Of a stretch of DNA of 64,000 bases, positions 37,868 through 44,509 are shown piece after piece (position 1 is the stretch's first letter; every line of letters begins with the position of its first letter). This stretch comes from Chitinimonas sp. BJYL2. GTDB lineage: Bacteria; Pseudomonadota; Gammaproteobacteria; Burkholderiales; Chitinimonadaceae. A model generated the notes under the pieces. That model made no database searches and had not been told where the DNA came from. It was given only the letters and a program-made list of their open reading frames with translations. The translations under genes were made by a program, and so were the position numbers. The DNA lies in assembly GCF_027257935.1 (NCBI RefSeq), contig NZ_JANZKW010000004.1:186001-250000 (forward strand), given 5' to 3'.

Positions 37868-37883
37868 TACGCAGTTTTGCGTA
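37868..37883. promoter_or_regulatory. Palindrome in the divergent promoter region
   Basis: TACGCA-GTTT-TGCGTA, a perfect 6+6 inverted repeat, lies in the 276-base space between the aldehyde dehydrogenase and the AAR-like gene, 80 bases before the latter's ATG. It could be the operator of a regulator of both. No regulator gene is adjacent. Confidence 0.4.
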
Positions 37884-37963
37884 TTCAAGCGCCCTGCCCG
37901 CTTCCTTAAAGTTCGCTCCGTCAACGAACGCGCCACAAGGCGCAAGGAATCGGGAGAGAAAAC

Positions 37964-39154
37964 ATGTTGAGCGATATCTGGCGTTTTACCGTAGCTGCCT
38001 GCGATTACCGCGCCTGGTGGCGCAAGCTGCAAGGCAAACCCATGGTGGATGTGGTGTTCATCACCAACCTGCGCGATGAAGCGGAACGCCAGCGTTTCTT
38101 CGGCAATCGGGTGCCCGAGCTGGGCCATGCCAACGGCCCGCGCATTTATCACAATGGCGTCGCGGGTCGTGTACGCGGCATTTACAGCACGGCCGCTGAA
38201 ATGCTCACCAAGGAAGGCCGACGCCTGGCCCGCGCCCAGTTCATTGCCGCTTGCGAATGGGCCGAACAGAACGGCGCCAAGATTGTTTTGCTGGCCGCCT
38301 CCACCAAACGCCTGTTTGGCCGCGATGGGGCGGTGCTCAAGGAGCGCTTCCCGAACCTGATGTTCACGATCGGCGACAACGGTACGGCGCAGATGCTCTG
38401 GGCCGATGTGGAACGTGCGCTGGAACGCGCCAGACTTGATCGTGAACGCGCTCGCGTGCTGGTTGTGGGGCCTTACGGGATTCTGGGTTCGTGCATGACC
38501 CGCAAGCTGGTACAAAGCGGCTACAAGGTGGTGGGTTACGGCGCCAACGAAACGGCACTGGCCGAAATCCACGCGGAAACCGGGATTCCGGTGACCTCGC
38601 GCATCGACGAGGTAGGCCAGGTGGATGTGGTCGTGGCCTGCACCCACAGCACATCGGCCAAACTGGGTGTGCATGGCGTGATGCGGTTGCGTCGCGATGG
38701 TCGCAAGTTGCTGGTGATCGATGTAGCCGAACCGGCCAATCTGGATATCGACGCCTACCGGATCGTCCGCGATGACGTGGTCCGTCAAGACGCCGGCAAC
38801 GCGTGGTCCAGCCACTTGCACTACGTGCTGGGCCGCCTCTCCTCGCGCTTGCTGATGCTCGACAAGCGCGTGGTCTTCGGCTGCTTTGGCGAGGCGTTGG
38901 CACTGCACTATGTGATCCACCAGCTCGATCAACCTCAGCTGGCCGACATCGACTGGTTCGAAGTCGATGAAGCCCGCACCCGTCTGGTTGCCGCTGCCTT
39001 CACCTACGCAGGTTTCGAACCGCCGCCGCCGTGCTGCTTCGGAAAGCGGGTCAATGACTTCAATCTGGTGCTGGAGCGCAATGCGCTGACCGCGTACAGC
39101 CCTCTGGACAGCAACACCATGCCCCTGCTGACACCCGCCACACAACGCAGTTGA
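37964..39154 (+). CDS. Acyl-ACP reductase-like NAD(P)-binding protein
   Basis: 396 residues, GGGAGAG before the ATG. Its order of motifs matches cyanobacterial fatty acyl-ACP reductase (AAR) as I recall it: YSTAAEMLTKEG and a helix RRLARAQFIAACEWAEQNG, then FTIGDNGTA (AAR: TTGNTHTA), a Rossmann loop VVGPYGILGS (169-176; AAR: VVGATGDIGS), LVIDVAEPANL, and FGCFGEALAL around Cys307, matching the AAR catalytic cysteine segment FACFAEAM. The N-terminal part, about 50 residues, is longer. AAR makes fatty aldehydes. It could instead be another dehydrogenase of the shikimate/saccharopine type. Confidence 0.65.
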   Translation: MLSDIWRFTVAACDYRAWWRKLQGKPMVDVVFITNLRDEAERQRFFGNRVPELGHANGPRIYHNGVAGRVRGIYSTAAEMLTKEGRRLARAQFIAACEWAEQNGAKIVLLAASTKRLFGRDGAVLKERFPNLMFTIGDNGTAQMLWADVERALERARLDRERARVLVVGPYGILGSCMTRKLVQSGYKVVGYGANETALAEIHAETGIPVTSRIDEVGQVDVVVACTHSTSAKLGVHGVMRLRRDGRKLLVIDVAEPANLDIDAYRIVRDDVVRQDAGNAWSSHLHYVLGRLSSRLLMLDKRVVFGCFGEALALHYVIHQLDQPQLADIDWFEVDEARTRLVAAAFTYAGFEPPPPCCFGKRVNDFNLVLERNALTAYSPLDSNTMPLLTPATQRS

Positions 39155-39206
39155 ACGCCAGCGCATGCGGGCAAAGTGGATCAGCGCAAGGCTGATCCAC
39201 TGCGCC

Positions 39207-41111
39207 TCAGGTCCAGGCCTCCCCGATCGGCATCAAGACGCCAAACGTGGTGCCGCGCCCCTTGGTGGAACGGATCAGCAGCGTGTAGCCGGATTGAGCG
39301 CACAGGGCCTGCACGATATGCAGGCCCAAACCATGACCGAGCCGCTCGGCGGCGAGTTGGCCGGTCTGTTCGAACGGCTGCATCAGCTGCCGCTGCAGGG
39401 CCAGATCGAACCCCGGCCCGGTATCGATGACCTGAATTTCCAGTGCACCGGGGCGGCGGCGTACACCGATCAGTACACCGCCACGCTCCGTATAGCGCAC
39501 CGCATTGCCGATCAGGTTGTCGAGTATGCGTGTCAGCACCAGGGCGGAGCCCTTCACGGCCAACGCACTGGGGTAGTAACGCAGGAACAAGCCTTTGGCG
39601 GCGGCAGCTGGCTGGTGACGGGTGTGCAGCTCAACCAGCAAGTCTTCCAGCAGGATCACGTGCCCCTGCTCGGCAAATCCCGTTTTCGCTTCGGCGATCA
39701 GCGTCTGCAGCAGGCCTTCGGTGTAATTGAGCGCTTTATCGATATGCTGGGTAGCCGCCTCATTGCCCGCCTGCGCACGCAGCGCCGCCAGCGCAAAACG
39801 GATGGATGACAAGGGCTGCGACAGATCGTGCCCGGCGGCTGCCAGTTGCAGCGATTGCTGCTGCGCCGCCTCCAGTGCGCGGCTCTTGTCGGCCTCGGCC
39901 TGCGCCAGCTGCTCGGCCTCGGCCAGCCGGTGTTTGAGATTGGCCTCATGGCGGGCATGCAGCAGACTGATCTGCTTGCCTAGCGCCAAGGCAAACAAGA
40001 TCGCCTCCAGCAGATAACCGAGCTTGGGATAAACAAACAAACTGACATCCGCAAATCCACCCACCCCCGCCACGCTGAGACTGAACAGCAGGTTCATGAA
40101 CACCGCCAAGCCACTGGCACCGACCAGGTAGTACCCGGCAGCCGGCAGTTGCCTGCGCCAGGCAATCACCCCGGCCACCACCGGCAGCGGCGTGAACAGC
40201 AAGAAAAGCAGTAGCAGCGGACCGACTTCATCCGTGGCCAGAAACACGCCCAGTCCCGCCAAGGTGACGAGCGCAAACCCCATATAGCTCCAGTACAGCC
40301 AGGGCACAGTACGGCCCAGACGGAACAGGCTGATGCTGAACAGCGCATGGGTCAGATGGATCATCGCGGCCATCACCACCGGCGCAAACAGATTCCAGCG
40401 CCCCTGCTCAGGCCATAGCCAGGCGAAGGTGTAGCCCTCGATCTGCAGCTGGAACAGGATCACGAACACCAGCATGGCGATGTAATACCGGTAAGCAGAC
40501 CGTCTCAGGGCCAGGTACTGCAGCACCGCAAAACCCAGCAGCGCCAGCAGGATGCCGATCAACACCCCATTGATGCCATTCCAGGCAGCCAGCTTGTCGT
40601 CAAACTGCGCCGGCGTCAGCCAGTGCATCTGTAATGGGGTATCGCCATGCACGCGGTAATGCAGATACAGCTCCGCACGCTCGCCCGCCGCCAAGACCAC
40701 CGGCACGGCCAACACGCGGCGCGGTACCGGTCTGTCCGTGTAGTTGCTTTCGGGCACCAGGGCCACGGTCTGCCGCACACCCGACGCACCGACCTGATAC
40801 ACCGACAAACGCTGGATATCCGGCAAACCCAGATCAAGCAGCCACTGCCCGGACTGGGCGGTATCGTTGTGTACCCGCAGGCGCAACCAATGTGCGGGCG
40901 CAAAGAAGTCGGGCTTGCGCTCGCTCAGCGGCTTGAACACCGCATCTGACGCCCGCACCGTATCCAGATCACTGGCCGACGTCGCTCCCGCGTAAAATTC
41001 GGTATGCATACGCAGCGCAGCCGCATCAGGCAGGCTGCTCACACGCAATTCTGCTGCCATGCCGGCACAGGCCAGCAGGACCCAGCAGCAGGCCATCCAC
41101 AGTCTCAACAT
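39207..41111 (-). CDS. 7TMR-DISM sensor histidine kinase
   Basis: 634 residues: signal peptide, a periplasmic 7TMR-DISMED2 jelly-roll domain (about 25-170), seven membrane helices (about 182-385), a coiled coil (about 390-425), a HisKA region with phosphoacceptor His428 in AAAGHDLSQPLSSIRF, and an ATPase with N box DNLIGNAVRYT, DTGPGF and GHGLGL. The periplasmic domain type often senses carbohydrates or other small ligands; the ligand is unknown. No receiver domain is fused. The divergent gene 71 bases away encodes its likely response regulator. Confidence 0.92.
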   Translation of the reverse strand: MLRLWMACCWVLLACAGMAAELRVSSLPDAAALRMHTEFYAGATSASDLDTVRASDAVFKPLSERKPDFFAPAHWLRLRVHNDTAQSGQWLLDLGLPDIQRLSVYQVGASGVRQTVALVPESNYTDRPVPRRVLAVPVVLAAGERAELYLHYRVHGDTPLQMHWLTPAQFDDKLAAWNGINGVLIGILLALLGFAVLQYLALRRSAYRYYIAMLVFVILFQLQIEGYTFAWLWPEQGRWNLFAPVVMAAMIHLTHALFSISLFRLGRTVPWLYWSYMGFALVTLAGLGVFLATDEVGPLLLLFLLFTPLPVVAGVIAWRRQLPAAGYYLVGASGLAVFMNLLFSLSVAGVGGFADVSLFVYPKLGYLLEAILFALALGKQISLLHARHEANLKHRLAEAEQLAQAEADKSRALEAAQQQSLQLAAAGHDLSQPLSSIRFALAALRAQAGNEAATQHIDKALNYTEGLLQTLIAEAKTGFAEQGHVILLEDLLVELHTRHQPAAAAKGLFLRYYPSALAVKGSALVLTRILDNLIGNAVRYTERGGVLIGVRRRPGALEIQVIDTGPGFDLALQRQLMQPFEQTGQLAAERLGHGLGLHIVQALCAQSGYTLLIRSTKGRGTTFGVLMPIGEAWT

Positions 41112-41182
41112 GGGTTTCTCATCGGGAGGGGACTGACCCCCTCTGTGATACGTTGCGGGAAAGATTCAGGAACACCGACACA

Positions 41183-41782
41183 ATGCGCATCATTCTAGCG
41201 GACGACCATGTGATATTTCGCGAGGGGCTCAAGATGCTCCTGAGCCAGTCGCCCGAGTTCACCGTGGTGGCCGAAGCCGGCGAAGCCAGCGCGCTCAAGG
41301 CCTTGGTGCAGGAGCACACGCCGGACTTGCTGGTGCTCGACTATCACATGCCGGGCAACGACACGGCTGCCGTGGTGGCCTGGCTGCGCCAGCGTCACCC
41401 TGCGCTGCGCATCGTCATGCTCACCGCAGCCCAGTCGGGCACGGTGCTGCAACAACTGGTCGATGCCGGCGCTGATGGCGTACTGCTCAAGGAAGGCTCG
41501 GCCGACGCCATCCTGCACGCCCTGCGCCGCGTGGCACGCGGTGAAAAGGTGGTGGCCGAAAGGGCCAAGGCGCAGATACAGCAAGCGCAGGTCAGCCTCA
41601 CGGCCCGTGAATTCCAGATGCTGGAGATGATCCACAACGGCCACAGCAGCGCGGCCATTGCCGAACGCTTTGCGCTGTCGGTCCGCACCGTGGATAAACA
41701 CCGCGAAAACCTGATGCGCAAACTCGATGTCAACAGCAGCGCGCAGCTGATCGCCAAGGCGCGTGAGCTGAACCTGCTGTAA
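41183..41782 (+). CDS. NarL/FixJ-family response regulator
   Basis: 199 residues from ATG 41183 (AGGA upstream). Receiver domain with acidic pocket Asp7-Asp8 and phosphoacceptor Asp53 in LLVLDYHMPG, and a LuxR-type helix-turn-helix (about 139-199; LTAREFQMLEMI, AIAERFALSVRTVDKHR). It is divergent from the histidine kinase, which is its probable partner. Targets unknown; the next gene begins 19 bases after its stop and may be cotranscribed. Confidence 0.92.
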   Translation: MRIILADDHVIFREGLKMLLSQSPEFTVVAEAGEASALKALVQEHTPDLLVLDYHMPGNDTAAVVAWLRQRHPALRIVMLTAAQSGTVLQQLVDAGADGVLLKEGSADAILHALRRVARGEKVVAERAKAQIQQAQVSLTAREFQMLEMIHNGHSSAAIAERFALSVRTVDKHRENLMRKLDVNSSAQLIAKARELNLL

Positions 41783-41801
41783 GCCGCCACCCAGAGCCCC
41801 C

Positions 41802-42995
41802 ATGCTGATCGAATTCTTCTACCAATTGCGTGATGCCGGCATCCCCGTGTCGGTACGCGAATTCCTGACCCTGCTCGGTGCGCTGGACGCACGCGCCGTC
41901 AGCGGCAGCCTGGACGACTTTTATGTGGTCGCCCGCACCATCCTGATCAAGGACGAAAAATACTTCGACCGCTTCGATCAGGTATTCGCCAGCTACTTCC
42001 AGGGCGCCGAGAGCGTGCTCGACAAGATCGAGGCCGACATCCCCGGCGACTGGCTGACCAAGCTGATCGAAAAGCAGCTCAGCCCCGAAGAAAAAGCCCA
42101 GCTCCAGGGCATGGGCTGGGACAAGCTGATGCAAACGCTCAAGGAGCGCCTGGCCGAGCAGAAGGAACGCCATCAGGGTGGCAACAAATGGATAGGCACG
42201 GGCGGCACCAGTCCGTTCGGCGCTTATGGCTACAACCCCGAGGGCATCCGCATCGGTCAGGATGGTTCGCGCCATCGCCGCGCCGTGAAAGTGTGGGACC
42301 AACGCGAGTTCCGCGATTTCGACGACCGCCGTGAACTCGGCACCCGCAACTTCAAGGTCGCCCTGCGCCGCCTGCGCCAGTTTGCGCGCAACCTCGAAGC
42401 CAGCGAGCTGGACCTGGACGGCACCATCCACGCCACCGCCAGCAATGCCGGCTGGCTGCAGCTCAAGTACCGGCACGAACGCCACAATGCGGTGAAAGTC
42501 TTGCTGCTGCTGGATGTAGGCGGCTCGATGGACGACCACATCGAAGTCTGCGAAACCCTGTTCTCGGCCGCACGAGGCGAGTTCAAACATCTGGAACACG
42601 CCTACTTCCACAACTTTGTGTACGAACAGCTGTGGCGCAGCAACCATCGCCGCCATACCGAGCGCCTGTCCACCTTCGACCTGATCCACACCTATCCGTC
42701 CGACTACAAACTCATCATCGTGGGCGACGCCACCATGAGCCCGTACGAGATCGTCTACCCCGGTGGCTCGGTCGAACACATGAACGAAGAACCCGGCAAG
42801 GTCTGGCTCGAACGGCTGCTCAAGCATTTTCCGTCCGCTGTATGGCTGAACCCGGTCGAGGAACAGTACTGGCCCTACACCGAATCGCTGCGGATGACGC
42901 GCGAGCTGATGGGAGAGCGCATGTTTGCGCTGACGCCAGCGGGGATCGAGGCGGCGATGCGGCGCTTGTTGCAATCGGGTCGTGCCGTTGGCTGA
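41802..42995 (+). CDS. VWA domain protein, CoxE-like
   Basis: 397 residues. N-terminal part IEFFYQLRDAGIPVSVREFL is typical of VWA proteins that work with MoxR-type AAA+ ATPases. The von Willebrand A domain starts near residue 225, with the metal site LLLLDVGGSMDDH: the usual D-x-S-x-S reads D-x-G-x-S, while the later Thr/Asp positions (IIVGDATMSPYE) are kept. No MoxR ATPase gene is adjacent. Possibly a chaperone or metal-insertion helper; the client is unknown. Confidence 0.85.
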   Translation: MLIEFFYQLRDAGIPVSVREFLTLLGALDARAVSGSLDDFYVVARTILIKDEKYFDRFDQVFASYFQGAESVLDKIEADIPGDWLTKLIEKQLSPEEKAQLQGMGWDKLMQTLKERLAEQKERHQGGNKWIGTGGTSPFGAYGYNPEGIRIGQDGSRHRRAVKVWDQREFRDFDDRRELGTRNFKVALRRLRQFARNLEASELDLDGTIHATASNAGWLQLKYRHERHNAVKVLLLLDVGGSMDDHIEVCETLFSAARGEFKHLEHAYFHNFVYEQLWRSNHRRHTERLSTFDLIHTYPSDYKLIIVGDATMSPYEIVYPGGSVEHMNEEPGKVWLERLLKHFPSAVWLNPVEEQYWPYTESLRMTRELMGERMFALTPAGIEAAMRRLLQSGRAVG

Positions 42996-43081
42996 AACCC
43001 GGCTATAACAATCGTTTCCGAGCCGTATCCGGATGCGGATACGGTACCCAGGCTGCATCCACTTTCAACATCGACCGCTCC

Positions 43082-44446
43082 ATGACCCCTACCCCGTTGC
43101 GCACCCTGCTGCTGACCTGCCTGCTGTGGTGCGCCCATCTCTGCTACGCCGATAACCTTGACCAACAGCCCAGCTATCCCCCCGAACAACTACAAGCCGA
43201 CTTCCGCTTCATGCAAGAAGCCATAGCCCAGACTCATCCCGACGTCGGTCATTCGGTCGATCCCGCTGCGCTGGCAACGGCTTTCCAGCAAGTCGAAGCG
43301 CAGCTGACGCAGCCGATGACGCGCGACGAGGCCTGGCAACGCTGGTCCACGCTGAACCCGCTGTTTGCCGATGCGCATCTCGCCATCACCCAGCCCGACT
43401 GGCGCAGCCAGACGGCGGCTTTCCTCAAGGCGGGTGGCGCGCTGTTTCCGTTCGCCGTGTATATCGACCCGCAAGGCCATCTATTCATACGTACCGATGC
43501 CGATGGCACGGCCAGCCCGTTCGCCGGCGCCCGGATCACCCGTATCAACGGCCAGCCGGCCGACAAACTCGTGGCCGCCGTGCTGGCGCGTACGCACGGC
43601 GATACCGCCGCCTTCCGCAACCATGTCGCCGCCCGCCGATGGTTCTATCTGTACTGGAAGCTGCACGGCGCACCGGATACGTTTGAGCTGACCCTGCAAC
43701 AGGGCAAGAAAACCCGCCAGCTCAGCCTTGCCGCCAGCAAACACACGCCCGTCGTGCTGCAGGCCGATGCCGAATTTGCGAAGCAGTTCAGCCTCGACCT
43801 GCTGTCCGATGCCACGGCCGTGCTGACCATCAAGGCCTTCTACTGGCCCGACAAACCGGCCTACTTTGCTTTCATGGAACAGTCGTTCCAGCGCATCCGC
43901 GATGCCGGCATCCGCAAGCTGATCATCGATATCCGCGACAACGAAGGCGGTGATGACGATATGTGGAAGTCGGGCATACTCAAGTACATCGCGAGCAAGC
44001 CCTACCGCACCGGCAGCAGCTATGTGAAAAAGGTGATTGCCGGACGTGCCAGCGGCAACGAAAAGGTGGGCGATGTGGTGCACGGCGAGATCGCCACCTG
44101 GGAGCAGCCGCTGTTGACGCATCCTTTGCACTTCAGCGGTCAGACTTATGTACTGGTTGGTCGGCACACCTACTCGTCGGCCGTGCTGTTTGCCAATACC
44201 GTGCAGGATTTCGGCATCGCACAACTCGTCGGCGCCGGGGGCTATGTGCGTACGCGCCAGAGCGGCGGCATCCAGGTCAAGGCCCTGCCCCACACCGGGC
44301 TGGAAATCGTGGCACCGAGATTCATCCTCAGCCGCCCATCGGGCCAGCAACAGACGCCACTGCTGCAACCGGACCTGGTCCTGCCCGACCCGCCATTTGC
44401 CCCTCAGGCCTTGATCACGCAGCTACGCAATCACCTCAGGCGCTGA
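43082..44446 (+). CDS. Exported S41 family (C-terminal processing-type) peptidase
   Basis: 454 residues from ATG 43082, giving a signal peptide (TPLRTLLLTCLLWCAHLCYA). The S41 core is in the second half: KLIIDIRDNEGGDDD (the strand and Asp-Asn-x-Gly-Gly-type loop) and RHTYSSAVLFANTVQD, where one of the paired Ser is the probable nucleophile. A partial PDZ-like segment precedes it (ARITRINGQPADKLV). The longer open frame to 42632 overlaps the VWA gene and is rejected. A -10-like TATAAC is at 43004-43009. It ends at a bidirectional terminator. Confidence 0.85.
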   Translation: MTPTPLRTLLLTCLLWCAHLCYADNLDQQPSYPPEQLQADFRFMQEAIAQTHPDVGHSVDPAALATAFQQVEAQLTQPMTRDEAWQRWSTLNPLFADAHLAITQPDWRSQTAAFLKAGGALFPFAVYIDPQGHLFIRTDADGTASPFAGARITRINGQPADKLVAAVLARTHGDTAAFRNHVAARRWFYLYWKLHGAPDTFELTLQQGKKTRQLSLAASKHTPVVLQADAEFAKQFSLDLLSDATAVLTIKAFYWPDKPAYFAFMEQSFQRIRDAGIRKLIIDIRDNEGGDDDMWKSGILKYIASKPYRTGSSYVKKVIAGRASGNEKVGDVVHGEIATWEQPLLTHPLHFSGQTYVLVGRHTYSSAVLFANTVQDFGIAQLVGAGGYVRTRQSGGIQVKALPHTGLEIVAPRFILSRPSGQQQTPLLQPDLVLPDPPFAPQALITQLRNHLRR

Positions 44447-44460
44447 GATAACGCCCCATC

Positions 44461-44498
44461 CAACAAAAACGGCCATCGCAAGATGGCCGTTTTTGTTG
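44461..44498. terminator. Bidirectional terminator between the S41 and M48 genes
   Basis: Perfect 16-bp stem (arms 44461-44476 and 44483-44498, core AAAAACGGCCAT/ATGGCCGTTTTT), 6-base loop, in the space between convergent genes. Confidence 0.92.
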
Positions 44499-44509
44499 CG
44501 ATGCTGTGG

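Noticed and set aside
37688-39166. In-frame extension that would make the aldehyde dehydrogenase a 968-residue fusion protein
   Set aside because: This part is exactly antisense to the AAR-like gene, has no recognisable domain and a composition typical of reverse-strand reading in GC-rich genes. The enzyme has a normal start at 37687.
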